Assembly: GCA_002731275.1 (NCBI GenBank)
Contig: PCBK01000070.1
Location: forward strand, 62,001 to 126,000
Origin: Deltaproteobacteria bacterium
GTDB taxonomy: Bacteria; Myxococcota_C; UBA6777
Length of the DNA: 64,000 nt
Reading direction: 5' to 3'
The notes under the pieces were generated by a model that did not search any database, was not told the origin of the DNA, and saw only the letters and a list, made by a program, of their open reading frames with translations. Positions within the stretch are counted from its first letter, which is position 1; each line of letters begins with the position of its first letter. A program made the position numbers and the translations under genes. Of the stretch, positions 17,290-26,422 are shown piece after piece.

Positions 17290-19107
17290 CTAGAGCGAGG
17301 CTTTCAGATTGTGTGTTGAGGTTGGTTCTTCCGTCTCTGGTGAGTTTGTGGAGTGTTCTTTGCTGTAGCCTTCGACGCGATAGATCTTGATGGGGTCTTT
17401 CTTGCCTTTGACTTTGGCGTCTGGGAGCCTTGTAAAGTCGAACATATCACCGAGGTGCTGGCGTGTGGACTCGGAGATGATGACTTCGTTTGCTTTGGCT
17501 TCACTGCAGAGTCGAGAGGCGAGGTTGACGCCGTCACCGATGACGGTAAATTCGAGGCGTTTGGGAGAGCCCATATTTCCTGCGACGACTTCACCTGTGT
17601 TAATACCGATTCCCGTGTAGAAGGGGGGTTTCCCGTCTTCTACACGTTTGACATTAAACCCTTTGAGGATGGCCTGGATTTCGACAGCAGCTTGTACCGC
17701 ATGTAGAGCATCTTCTGGTCGGCTTTGGGGTGTACCCCAGACCGCCATGATAGCATCGCCGATGAACTTGTCCAATGTCCCTTCACGGGCGAAGATGATG
17801 TCCACGAGCAAGTCGAAGTAGGTGTTGAGTTCTTGAATCAACTCTTGTGGATTAAAGCCCTCACTGAGGGAGGTAAATCCCCTGATGTCTGTGAACATCA
17901 TCGTGGCTTCGACCATCTCGCCACCCATGCGGATTTCGAGGTCATCTTGTGTCAGACGTGTCATGACCGCTGGAGAGAGGAACCGCTGCAAGTGTGCGCG
18001 GATAATGGTCTCTTTTTCGATCTTTTTGGCCATGCGGGAGTTGTCTATCGCGTCTCCTGCTTGGGAGGCGACAACGCTCATCAATTGAAGGTCTTTTTCA
18101 GTAAAGACACCGATGGCGTTTTGTGTATCGAGGTGCATGACACCAAGGATCTCGCCATTCGAGCGGGAAATCAATGGAATCGACATCGAGGAGCGGATGC
18201 CTTGCATGATAACGCTCTCTGCGCTGGAGAAGCGTTCATCGATCTTGGCGTCAGAGCTGAGGATAGCGGAGCGCTCTTCAACAACGGCTTGAAGGATTGT
18301 TTTGGAGATGTTGATCTCTTCTTTGCGCGACTCGTCGGGGTAGCGTTCAAGGACACACTTGGGTTCCCAGTTGCCTTCGCCGTCCATCATCAGGATGACA
18401 CCACGATCTGCCTGGATCAGCTTAAAGGTCTCTTCGAGGATTTGATTGAAGAGGACATCTTGATCGAGTTGAAGTCCAATTTTGCGGTTGAGCTCGTGAG
18501 TGATGCGGAGTTTTTCGTAGTCACGTCGCAGGGAATCTGTGTCGCGGATGTCTCGTTCAGGCAAAAAGTCCCTGGCTTCCATCTCGTGGCGGACTTGAGC
18601 GATCTGGGCGCTGAGGTCTTCACCTCCAATGATAGTCACCTGGTGACGCTTACTGTCTTCGGCGCTTTGAAGAGCGCTGTTGATGGTCTCATCTGCTTGT
18701 GCGCCGACAAAGCAGTGAAACTTAACAGTCCCTAGTTGTAGCTCATCGCCGGAGTGGATGGAGGCGTCTGAGATACGTTGTCCGTTGATAAACGTCCCGT
18801 TACGGCTTTGAAGGTCTTCAACGAGGAAATGTCCTCCTTGAAACACAAGCCGTGCGTGGTGTTTGGAGATCATCCGGTCCATGATCTGGATGGTATTGTT
18901 GGGATGGCGTCCGATGGAGTTGGAAGTCCCAAGTGGATATTTTTGCACACTGCCATCCTCCAACTCCATCGTCAGGTAAGCCGATGGTGGCGGAGGAATG
19001 GGGTTTTGAAAATAGCAGTGTGGACAATACACAAAACCAGTATCGTGTTGCTGCGCCGACGGATCGAATTCGAAGATTCCTTGACAATTTTTGCAAGTCA
19101 GTTGCAT
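17290..19107 (-). CDS. Zinc-ribbon / FHA / GAF / class III adenylate-guanylate cyclase
   Basis: Four parts: a zinc ribbon (CKNC...CPHC, residues 5-36), an FHA domain (about 55-130) with NSIGRHPNN, SKHHARL and RNGTFING phospho-Thr-binding motifs, a GAF domain (about 215-375), and a class III cyclase (about 395-590). The two metal-binding aspartates are visible (MFTDIRGFTSL and DKFIGDAIMAVWG), as is the dimer-face signature FTVIGDGVNLASRL, so the cyclase is probably active and makes cAMP. No membrane segment. FHA input suggests control by Ser/Thr kinases such as the one at 29.4 kb; that link is inference. First gene of the run leading to yicC-gmk. Confidence 0.92.
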   Translation of the reverse strand: MQLTCKNCQGIFEFDPSAQQHDTGFVYCPHCYFQNPIPPPPSAYLTMELEDGSVQKYPLGTSNSIGRHPNNTIQIMDRMISKHHARLVFQGGHFLVEDLQSRNGTFINGQRISDASIHSGDELQLGTVKFHCFVGAQADETINSALQSAEDSKRHQVTIIGGEDLSAQIAQVRHEMEARDFLPERDIRDTDSLRRDYEKLRITHELNRKIGLQLDQDVLFNQILEETFKLIQADRGVILMMDGEGNWEPKCVLERYPDESRKEEINISKTILQAVVEERSAILSSDAKIDERFSSAESVIMQGIRSSMSIPLISRSNGEILGVMHLDTQNAIGVFTEKDLQLMSVVASQAGDAIDNSRMAKKIEKETIIRAHLQRFLSPAVMTRLTQDDLEIRMGGEMVEATMMFTDIRGFTSLSEGFNPQELIQELNTYFDLLVDIIFAREGTLDKFIGDAIMAVWGTPQSRPEDALHAVQAAVEIQAILKGFNVKRVEDGKPPFYTGIGINTGEVVAGNMGSPKRLEFTVIGDGVNLASRLCSEAKANEVIISESTRQHLGDMFDFTRLPDAKVKGKKDPIKIYRVEGYSKEHSTNSPETEEPTSTHNLKASL

Positions 19108-19221
19108 GCCGCTGTGCCCTCAGGTTATACATAGCATCCACGTTAACGGACCTATGTTATAGTGTCAAGTGAAGATGTAAAGCTCGTTCGCAAAAAAAAC
19201 GCATATAGAGGAGAAACATAA

Positions 19222-19698
19222 ATGGATTCAAGGACTAGGGGCGGAGGGCGTGCGTCCTCCAAGAGCAACGGTGGGAGTCAGCCTTTGGGACACGTCGCCC
19301 CGCGCCGTCAGCAGGAGCGCTCGCCAAAGGAGGTGTGGTCTTTGCGCATCCGTTTGGTGGTCACGGCGGTATTGGTGGTCACGGCGTTTGCGGCGGCACC
19401 CTTTGTCGCCGTGCGCAGTGTCGATCCTGGTAAGGGTTGGCTCATCATTGAGCCGCTCGTCGGTGCCTTGTATTTTTGGCCACTTGCGCGTGTGTTGATT
19501 CGCTCTTCTACGCTCTTTTGGGGCACATTGCTCTCTCTGATTGCACCTGTCTCCATGACTTGTATCCGGATCTTTGGTTCTCACCGAGATGCGATCGCAG
19601 CGACGGAGTCGAACTTTTCTTATGGAGCGATGATCTTCTTTGGTGTGATGAGCATGGCTGCATACATTTTGTTCCGCAATCCACCACACGGTGAATAG
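19222..19698 (+). CDS. Small integral membrane protein
   Basis: 158 residues. A basic, Gly/Ser/Arg-rich N-terminus of about 45 residues precedes four hydrophobic segments (LVVTAVLVVTAFAAAPFVAV, a short one around PLVGALYFWPLARVL, LFWGTLLSLIAPVSM, YGAMIFFGVMSMAAYILF). No family recognised. GAGGAGAAAC is upstream of the start. It is divergent from the cyclase gene and converges on the lipoprotein gene at 19763. Confidence 0.7.
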   Translation: MDSRTRGGGRASSKSNGGSQPLGHVAPRRQQERSPKEVWSLRIRLVVTAVLVVTAFAAAPFVAVRSVDPGKGWLIIEPLVGALYFWPLARVLIRSSTLFWGTLLSLIAPVSMTCIRIFGSHRDAIAATESNFSYGAMIFFGVMSMAAYILFRNPPHGE

Positions 19699-19762
19699 CG
19701 GACTGATTGGTGTTGATTCGGGGAAATGTATGGGGAGAGGGAGTCGGAGGGGAAGGGGGGGC

Positions 19763-21121
19763 TTATTCTTTGGTTTTGAAGCGAGCAAACGTTTTGAACT
19801 CTTTACCGTTCGCGTCTTTCGCTGTGAGGTTGACCTGGTACCAAGTGTTTGCTTCAAGGGTGGGGAGTGTGATCTCACCTTTTTTCTTGGAGTCGTCGAT
19901 GGTGACGGAGGCGTCTCCTGCAACATCAGCGATGGTCGCGCCATCTGCTTCTGAGCATGGTTTCTCTTCTTTTTGTGAGCCTTTACAGGACTTCACTTCG
20001 ACAGTCACGTCTTCTTTTTTGGTGTCGCCAGTTGTGTAGAACTCGATCTTGGTGTCTGCAGCGATGTTGTTCTCCAAGTAGAGGGGCTTGGTGATAAACG
20101 CGGAGTATTCGAGTGGGTTTGCGACACCAACGATTTTTCCTGCGACGAGGACGCTCTTGGTTCCGTCTGGGTTTTCGTCACAGTCGACGATTGAACAGAT
20201 GTCCATTTCAAATTGCTTCTTCACAAACTCGGGGTCGATGACTGCGGAGAGTCTTGCTTCTTCTACGTTTGTGCTGTCCTCGGTGAAGATACCTGTCAAG
20301 GTGAAGTTGTCGAGGACGACGGAGACGCCAGCGATGGAGAGGATGAAGGTTGTGGGTCCGACGGAGAACCAACGTCCATCAAATTTACCGACGAGGGAGA
20401 TGGAGACAGGTGTCTCAGTATCGACGACATCTTTCCCTTCGTGGGGGCTGCCACCTTCAGGTCCTTTTCCGAGTCCACCGATGAAGATGATGTTTCCTTT
20501 TTTGCCTTCGTCGCGTTTGTGAACATTGACGAGGATGGGGGGAATGCTGTCTTTTTGGCCTTCGAGGAGGGAGCCGAGCAGCTCAGGCGTGAGGATCGAG
20601 TCGATCTTCAGGTTAATTGTGGTGCCTGCTGCTGGCGCGTTTTTGTCTGCGTATGGAGCTTTTGTGGTGTATTCGGCGGTCCCGTTGTACTCTTTGTCGT
20701 CGGGCTTTTGGGATTTGACGGTGACATTGAGTTTGTACTTGACGCCCTGATCGAGGAGGGAGTATGGGCAAACGAGCGCGGTTTTCTTGTCTTTGTCCGT
20801 CTTTGTGTCGTAGCTGAAGCTCGCAGGTGTTGGTGTGGATGCACCATCTGCGATAAACTCTGCCTTGACCAGTTTGCCGGGCTTGATAGACATCTTGATT
20901 GTGATGCAAGTGTCTTTGGGCTCGATCTCAGCACCTGTTGCGGGCTCAAAGGTCAACTCGATGGGACCTTTGGGTTCCTCTTTTTCGGTCATTGTACCGC
21001 CATCTTGGTCGGCTTTTTCCTCAACTTTTTCGTTGGTCGTATTATTGTCACCACATGCTGCGGTCAGTGCGAAGACTCCCGCGATAAACAAAAGTAAAAA
21101 AAGATGCTTGAATGCTCTCAT
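19763..21121 (-). CDS. Secreted lipoprotein with Ig-like (fibronectin-like) domains
   Basis: 452 residues. A signal peptide ends in the lipobox LTAAC, then an acidic tether, then beta-rich segments. The first (GPIELTFEPATGAEIEPKDTCITIKM...) and last (TWYQVNLTAKDANGKEFKTFARFKTK) look like Ig-like domains of bacterial surface proteins; the middle has a conserved-looking Cys pair (CSIVDCDENPDG). Family unassigned. AAGGAGAA precedes the start and a strong promoter lies about 100 bp upstream. Confidence 0.7.
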   Translation of the reverse strand: MRAFKHLFLLLFIAGVFALTAACGDNNTTNEKVEEKADQDGGTMTEKEEPKGPIELTFEPATGAEIEPKDTCITIKMSIKPGKLVKAEFIADGASTPTPASFSYDTKTDKDKKTALVCPYSLLDQGVKYKLNVTVKSQKPDDKEYNGTAEYTTKAPYADKNAPAAGTTINLKIDSILTPELLGSLLEGQKDSIPPILVNVHKRDEGKKGNIIFIGGLGKGPEGGSPHEGKDVVDTETPVSISLVGKFDGRWFSVGPTTFILSIAGVSVVLDNFTLTGIFTEDSTNVEEARLSAVIDPEFVKKQFEMDICSIVDCDENPDGTKSVLVAGKIVGVANPLEYSAFITKPLYLENNIAADTKIEFYTTGDTKKEDVTVEVKSCKGSQKEEKPCSEADGATIADVAGDASVTIDDSKKKGEITLPTLEANTWYQVNLTAKDANGKEFKTFARFKTKE

Positions 21122-21214
21122 GCAGACATTCTCCTTGATTGAGGTCGCCCGGCTGATGCCATGTTCACCTCACGTTATGCCAGAAATTCAGGCTACATAG
21201 AATACGGTGTGCTC

Positions 21215-21242
21215 ATTGTACATGATTGATCTGGCCTGTCAA
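21215..21242 (-). promoter_or_regulatory. Near-consensus sigma-70 promoter
   Basis: On the minus strand TTGACA (21242-21237), 16-bp spacer, TACAAT (21220-21215): a perfect -35 and a five-of-six -10. It points at the lipoprotein gene starting at 21121, giving a 5' leader of roughly 85-90 nt. It is the best promoter match in the window. Confidence 0.65.
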
Positions 21243-21362
21243 GAAGTTGCAAGAGGTTACGTGGCGTAAGCTGTCCCCCATTTTTTGTCCGGAAAATTGA
21301 CGCCTCGGATACTCCTTCGTTATCTTCGCCTGTGTCCCTCAAGGTCAAGACAGGAGTAAGTT

Positions 21363-22178
21363 GTGCCTCATACTCAAGAAGAGATCCTTTTATTTGCGGA
21401 AGACATCGCCAAACAAGCCGGTCGCTTATTGCTCGACAAGCTGCGCGCTGAGCGAACGATCGACACAAAGGACACCGTGACCGATCTGGTGACTGATGCG
21501 GATCGGGCGGCAGAGGCGCTTTTGGTCGATGAGATCGAGCGTCGATTTCCTTCTCACTCGATCCTCGGTGAAGAGGGCACGCGAGCACAGGCCTCGACAA
21601 CGCAAGACGGATATGTTTGGGTCCTCGACCCTCTCGATGGGACTGTTAATTACACTCACCAACTCCCTATGTTCGCAGTGTCTGTCGGCGTTTTGCTCAA
21701 CGGTGCACCTCTCGTGGGCGTTGTTTACCTTCCTGTCCTCGACGAGTGCTTCTGTGCGTCTCGCGGACAGGGCACGACGCTGAATGGACAGCGTGTCCAT
21801 GTCTCCACACGTCCTACGCTTCGACAAAGTGTCCTCGCGACAGGCTTCTCGTACGATAAACATCTCACCCACCAGGACAATGTCTCCAATGTCGGTCGAT
21901 TTATCAAAGAGGTCCGTGGACTTCGCCGTATGGGGTCTGCGAGTATCGATCTCGCTTATGTCTCATGTGGCCGTCTAGATGGGTATTGGGAGGAGAAACT
22001 CAAACCTTGGGATGTGGCTGCTGGTGTGTTGCTTGTGGAAGAAGCTGGCGGTGTTGTGACCAATTATCACAACCGCCCCTTCGAGCTGGATGAAGGTCGT
22101 ATCGTCGCCTCCAATCCGTTGATCCACTCGCCCATGATTGACCAGCTCAAGCCCTATGTACAAGAACACGCTCTGTAG
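21363..22178 (+). CDS. suhB: Inositol monophosphatase family protein
   Basis: 271 residues with all metal-dependent phosphatase motifs: the EEG loop (GEEGTRAQ), the metal/catalytic WVLDPLDGTVNYTHQLPMF, and the C-terminal WDVAAGVLLVEEAGG. Hydrolyses inositol-1-phosphate or a similar sugar phosphate; SuhB homologues can also bind NusG/RNA polymerase. Starts with GTG, preceded by AGGAGTAAG. A symbol beyond the family is tentative. NamZ follows by about 50 nt on the same strand. Confidence 0.88.
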   Translation: MPHTQEEILLFAEDIAKQAGRLLLDKLRAERTIDTKDTVTDLVTDADRAAEALLVDEIERRFPSHSILGEEGTRAQASTTQDGYVWVLDPLDGTVNYTHQLPMFAVSVGVLLNGAPLVGVVYLPVLDECFCASRGQGTTLNGQRVHVSTRPTLRQSVLATGFSYDKHLTHQDNVSNVGRFIKEVRGLRRMGSASIDLAYVSCGRLDGYWEEKLKPWDVAAGVLLVEEAGGVVTNYHNRPFELDEGRIVASNPLIHSPMIDQLKPYVQEHAL

Positions 22179-22229
22179 TCGGATATCGCAAACATTTCGT
22201 TATTGTATCACCAAGCGCCGGAGAAGATA

Positions 22230-23414
22230 ATGGCAGCATACGTCAAAACGGGTCTCGAACGACTGATGAACGAATACCTTGGGGAGCTGAAGGGGCGGAA
22301 AGTCGCGCTTTGTTGCAATCCTACCAGTGTGGATCGTCAACTGCGTCACTCTGTGGAGCTGCTGGCTGAGTCTCCGGAGGTCGATCTTGTCGCGCTATTT
22401 GGACCAGAGCATGGTATTCGCAGTGACGCGCAGGACATGATCAGCGTCGACGATGTCGCGATCGATACGCGCACAGGGCTACCCGTCTACAGTCTGTATG
22501 GCCACGATGAGGCTTCACTTGCGCCGACACAAGAGTCCCTCCAAGGGATCGATGTCATGATCTTTGATATCCAGGATGTCGGCAGTCGCTACTACACCTA
22601 CATCTACACGATGAGTTACTTGATGGAGGCTGCTGCTGAGGCGGGGATCGAGGTCTGGGTCCTCGATCGTCCCAATCCCATCGGTGGACACATGCTCGAA
22701 GGCCCATCGATCGACGAAGGTTTCTTCTCCTTTGTTGGCAAATACCCCATCCCCAACAGACACGGCATGACAGCAGGTGAGCTGGCGCTTTATTTTAATG
22801 ATGTTTTTTCGATCGGGTGCAAACTGAAGGTGATCGAGAATGTCGGCTGGACACGTGAACAATGGTTTGATCAGACTGGACTTCCCTGGGTTTTGCCTTC
22901 GCCAAACATGCCTACGTTGGACACCGCGACAGTCTACCCAGGTGGATGTTTGTATGAAGGGACCAACCTTTCGGAGGCGCGCGGTGCGACACGTCCTTTT
23001 GAGTGGGTCGGCGCACCCTTTTTGGACCCCTTTGCGCTCAAGGAAAAGCTCGATGCATTTGGGTTACCAGGCGTTATTTTTCGTCCCATGTACTTTCGTC
23101 CAACTTTCCACAAATGGGCACATGAGACTTGTGGAGCTGTACAGATCCACGTCACGGAGCGAGACTCCTTTTTGCCTTTTTTGACGGGGGTTGGCATTCT
23201 TCACGCGGCGTATCAACTCGCTCCACAAGATTTTGCATGGCGAACAGAAGTGTACGAGTTTGTTGCCGATCGACTTGCGATTGATCTGCTCTTTGGTAGT
23301 CCTCGTATTCGCGAAGCGATCGAGCAAGGTGTGCCTCTTGATGAGATCGCCTCATCGTGGAAAGACGCAGAAGACACCTTCGCGAAAGCGCGCGCGCCTT
23401 TCTTGCTTTATTGA
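22230..23414 (+). CDS. DUF1343 / NamZ-type exo-beta-N-acetylmuramidase
   Basis: Matches the DUF1343 family, whose characterised member NamZ cleaves non-reducing-end MurNAc during peptidoglycan recycling. Visible family motifs: LCCNPTSVD, LFGPEHGIRSDAQ, DIQDVGSRYYTYIYTM, VLDRPNPIGG, NRHGMTAGELA, and PSPNMPTLDTATVYPG. At 395 residues it has normal length but no visible signal peptide, so it would act in the cytoplasm unless exported another way. ATG at 22230 follows GGAGAAG; the frame extends 27 nt further to a TTG that lacks a site. Confidence 0.88.
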   Translation: MAAYVKTGLERLMNEYLGELKGRKVALCCNPTSVDRQLRHSVELLAESPEVDLVALFGPEHGIRSDAQDMISVDDVAIDTRTGLPVYSLYGHDEASLAPTQESLQGIDVMIFDIQDVGSRYYTYIYTMSYLMEAAAEAGIEVWVLDRPNPIGGHMLEGPSIDEGFFSFVGKYPIPNRHGMTAGELALYFNDVFSIGCKLKVIENVGWTREQWFDQTGLPWVLPSPNMPTLDTATVYPGGCLYEGTNLSEARGATRPFEWVGAPFLDPFALKEKLDAFGLPGVIFRPMYFRPTFHKWAHETCGAVQIHVTERDSFLPFLTGVGILHAAYQLAPQDFAWRTEVYEFVADRLAIDLLFGSPRIREAIEQGVPLDEIASSWKDAEDTFAKARAPFLLY

Positions 23415-23501
23415 CAAAATATACTTGCCAATGTTCCTTATCGTGGTGATGATTAACTTTGGCTTGGAAACACACGTTTTTCTTTCTTGATCGATGTTTT
23501 G

Positions 23502-23530
23502 TTGCGACTGGTCAAGCGCTGTGTTACACT
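23502..23530 (+). promoter_or_regulatory. Candidate promoter upstream of small lipoprotein gene
   Basis: TTGCGA (23502-23507), 17-bp spacer, TACACT (23525-23530). Four of six matches in each box, about 90 bp before the lipoprotein gene at 23621, within an A/T-rich 200-bp gap. Confidence 0.3.
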
Positions 23531-23620
23531 TTGCAATAAATGCGAGACCTTTCAGGTCCGTGTAAAGTCATCCAGGTGAAAGCATCATGATGATTCTATA
23601 TGTAAGGAGATGGCGAGCTT

Positions 23621-24043
23621 ATGAGTTGGCGTACAATATTCGGTGTATGTGTGCTGTTTTTGGGTATCACACTCGCCGGTTGTGGCGAGATTGAAACACA
23701 AATCAGAACTTCGTATCCTCTTGACACAAACGACACAAAAGGACCCTACCAGGTGATGGCTGTTGTCAACGGTGAACCTGGGATGAAGGTTTGGCTTGTT
23801 TACACAACCGACAACTGGAGTGACCCCAACAACATCAAGGTCACTGAAATGGCGAGCAACAATGTCGACGTTTTCCAAGGGAAAATTGATGGACAGGCTG
23901 CCAATACAACGATTTCGTACTATATCCTTGTACAAAGTCCCGCCAACAAAGTGACCACTGATCCTGAGCAGATGACGTCCGATCCTGAAAAACTTGTCCC
24001 TCTTGACAAAGATCTCACCTATCAATTCCGGATTGTCAAATAG
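23621..24043 (+). CDS. Small lipoprotein
   Basis: 140 residues. Signal peptide with lipobox LAGC, followed by one beta-rich domain (GPYQVMAVVNGEPGMKVWLVYTTDNW...ISYYILVQSPANKVTTDPE). The domain looks like a single immunoglobulin-like or carbohydrate-binding-type fold with an unusual number of Asn, Asp and Thr. No family recognised. AAGGAGATGG lies about ten bases before the ATG. Confidence 0.7.
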   Translation: MSWRTIFGVCVLFLGITLAGCGEIETQIRTSYPLDTNDTKGPYQVMAVVNGEPGMKVWLVYTTDNWSDPNNIKVTEMASNNVDVFQGKIDGQAANTTISYYILVQSPANKVTTDPEQMTSDPEKLVPLDKDLTYQFRIVK

Positions 24044-24409
24044 CTTCTTATTTTCCCCACGTTTCCATCCTCTCCAGACAAAAATACAAACAACTTATCT
24101 CTTTTTTTGCCCAAATAGTCTCATCTGAAGCGTCCTAGAGTAAGCACCTTTTTGGCCTCTTTGATTTGGACGTGTCTGTGTCGTCTTCTCGGTGGATGTG
24201 GTCTCTTCCTTTTTGACAGTCTACCCGTAACGAATTCGATACAATTGTGTATAGATAGATGTGCATGTATACTGCATATGTTCATAGATTGTTGAGACGA
24301 TTTGTTTCGATTGTGGGTCCATTCTCCGTGGTGTGGCTGATGTGTTCTCGTTCTCTTACATCGCCATGACAAGGATGATAACGATGTGTTTAAGGTTGGA
24401 GATGTTTTC
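24044..24409. other. 366-bp intergenic region before the MopE-like gene
   Basis: No reading frame with a ribosome site. It is A/T-rich towards its 3' half and contains the promoter candidate at 24245-24273. No terminator hairpin with a T-run was seen after the preceding lipoprotein gene. Confidence 0.5.
24245..24273 (+). promoter_or_regulatory. Candidate promoter of the MopE-like gene
   Basis: TTGTGT (24245-24250), 17-bp spacer, TATACT (24268-24273). The -10 matches five of six; the -35 is weak. It would give a leader of about 130 nt. Confidence 0.35.
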
Positions 24410-26422
24410 ATGAGAAAGCGTATTGCCCGGAGTGTTTTGGGCCTGTTTTTTGTCTCGTGTTTGGTCGTTCTCTCTTTGACTGTCAGCTGCACAGGTGAGT
24501 TGCCTGCGTGTCAAACACACGCCGACTGTGCGAGTGCAAAGTTTGTGTGCAACACAGGCACCGGAAAATGTGTCTCGATTGAAGATTCGGACGGTGGTGT
24601 TGGCAGAGATGGCGTCTCCATTGACGACACTTCTTGTACTGGAAACGCAAAGCGTACTTGCTATGCTGGACCTCCAAATACACGAAATGTCGGGACATGT
24701 CGTATGGGAGAGCAAGTTTGTCTCAATGGGGTTTGGGGGGATTGTGTTGGTCAAAAGCTTCCTGGAAATGAAACATGTAACTCCCTTGATGATGATTGTA
24801 ACGGTCAAATCGATGATGCGGTCGGAGGCTGTTCAGGTGTTTGTGCACCAGGAGAGACAAAGTCCTGTTATCAAGGCTCGACAGGCACCCTTGGAAAGGG
24901 GATCTGCTCTGCTGGTGTCATGACTTGCTCTGCTGCCGGAGCATGGGGGGCTTGTAATGGCCAAACGCTTCCTACCAAAGAGGTCTGTGGTGATGGGAAG
25001 GACAACGATTGTGATGGGGTTGTTGATGACGGATGTACGACGACAGAGTGCAAAGCAGGTGAAGTTCGAAATTGCTACACAGGTCCAGTCGGTACACGTG
25101 GACAGGGGATCTGTAAAGCAGGTGTCCAGACGTGTTTGAGTACTGGAAAATGGTCGGCTGCGTGTGTTGGGCAGGTGCTCCCTGCGACAGAGATCTGTGG
25201 TGATGGACTCGATAATGACTGTGACCGTACCGCCGACGAAGGATGTCCCACGACAGAGTGTAAAGCAGGCGAGATCCGAAACTGCTACACAGGACCAGTC
25301 GGGACACGTGGTCATGGGATCTGTCGGGCAGGTGTGCAAACATGCTTGAGTACTGGCAAGTGGCCGGCTGCATGTACTGGTCAAGTACTCCCTGCGACGG
25401 AGGTTTGCGGTGATGGACTCGACAACGACTGCGACCGCAGCGCTGATGAAGGATGTCCCACGACAGAATGTAAAGCAGGTGAGATCCGAAATTGTTATAC
25501 AGGTCCAGTGGGTACACGTGGTCACGGGATCTGTCGAGCAGGTGTGCAAACATGTTTGAGTACCGGAAAGTGGCCGGCTGCATGCACCGGGCAGGTGCTT
25601 CCCGCGACAGAGATCTGCGACAAGCTCGATAATGACTGTGACCGTACCGTCGATGAGGGTGGTGTTTGTGGAACCAATACGTGTGTCGCTGGCGCGACTC
25701 GGAGCTGTTACACTGGCCCTGCCGGGACGATGAATGTCGGTGTGTGCAAGGCTGGGACACAAAGCTGTACGGCTGCTGGCACATGGGGAGCATGTGCTGG
25801 ACAGGTCGTGCCAACGAGCGAAGTCTGTGATGGCAGGGATAATGATTGCGATACATTTGTCGATGAGGCTTTCCCCGAACAAAACAAAGCGTGTACAACT
25901 GGCAAACCTGGGATCTGTTCAGACGGACTGTATACCTGCAGTGGCGGAAAAGTTGTTTGTTTCCAACTTGCACAACCTCGCGTCGAGATCTGCAATGGAA
26001 AAGACGATGACTGTAACGGAAAAGTCGATGACTCTTCGACGTTAAAGACATTCTACCGAGACAAAGATGGTGACAACTATGGAGATCCTAAAGTCTCCAT
26101 CCAGTCGTGCTTTGCTCCAACTGGATATGTAGGCAATAACCAGGATTGTTATGACAACAATAAAAACGTACATCCTGGACAATTTAACTTCTTCACTGTA
26201 CACCGTGGAGATGGCAGCTTTGATTACGATTGTGATGGGGCTGCGACCAAACGCTTTGCCAAAGTCGGCTCTTGTTTAGGGTGTTCATCCCCCAACTTTG
26301 ATCAAGGCTTTGCTGTGACAGTACCTGCCTGTGGTACAAATGGAAACTGGATCACCTCTTGTCGATTTGATGTTGGAAAATGCTACCCCTTAACTGCCGC
26401 CAAAGCCCAAGAATGTCGCTAG
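24410..26422 (+). CDS. MopE-related Cys/Asp-repeat lipoprotein
   Basis: 670 residues. Signal peptide with a lipobox-like SLTVSC, a C-x5-C-x6-C-x6-C module (CQTHADCASAKFVC...C), then repeated units of about 70 residues, each with a CYTGPxGTRG half and a C-x-[DG]-x-[DN]-DxCD-x3-DE half. Seven of the Asp/Cys motifs are present. This motif defines the putative metal-binding repeat of MopE-related proteins, named after the copper-binding MopE of Methylococcus. Near the end is FYRDKDGDNYGD, a calcium-loop-like motif found in the same families. Start at the ATG preceded by GGAG; an upstream in-frame GTG is less likely. Probably exposed on the cell surface; function unknown. Confidence 0.85.
   Translation: MRKRIARSVLGLFFVSCLVVLSLTVSCTGELPACQTHADCASAKFVCNTGTGKCVSIEDSDGGVGRDGVSIDDTSCTGNAKRTCYAGPPNTRNVGTCRMGEQVCLNGVWGDCVGQKLPGNETCNSLDDDCNGQIDDAVGGCSGVCAPGETKSCYQGSTGTLGKGICSAGVMTCSAAGAWGACNGQTLPTKEVCGDGKDNDCDGVVDDGCTTTECKAGEVRNCYTGPVGTRGQGICKAGVQTCLSTGKWSAACVGQVLPATEICGDGLDNDCDRTADEGCPTTECKAGEIRNCYTGPVGTRGHGICRAGVQTCLSTGKWPAACTGQVLPATEVCGDGLDNDCDRSADEGCPTTECKAGEIRNCYTGPVGTRGHGICRAGVQTCLSTGKWPAACTGQVLPATEICDKLDNDCDRTVDEGGVCGTNTCVAGATRSCYTGPAGTMNVGVCKAGTQSCTAAGTWGACAGQVVPTSEVCDGRDNDCDTFVDEAFPEQNKACTTGKPGICSDGLYTCSGGKVVCFQLAQPRVEICNGKDDDCNGKVDDSSTLKTFYRDKDGDNYGDPKVSIQSCFAPTGYVGNNQDCYDNNKNVHPGQFNFFTVHRGDGSFDYDCDGAATKRFAKVGSCLGCSSPNFDQGFAVTVPACGTNGNWITSCRFDVGKCYPLTAAKAQECR
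25040..25669. repeat. Three 210-bp direct repeats inside the MopE-like gene
   Basis: Copies at 25040-25249, 25250-25459 and 25460-25669, each opening with ACGACAGA. Copies two and three are almost identical in protein (TECKAGEIRNCYTGPVGTRG onward), so the duplication looks recent. The third diverges only at its last Cys/Asp motif. More diverged copies flank the block on both sides. Confidence 0.9.

Noticed and set aside
24833-26051. Long minus-strand frames opposite the MopE-like gene
   Set aside because: Shadows of the Cys/Asp repeats; the plus strand has signal peptide, lipobox and family motifs.
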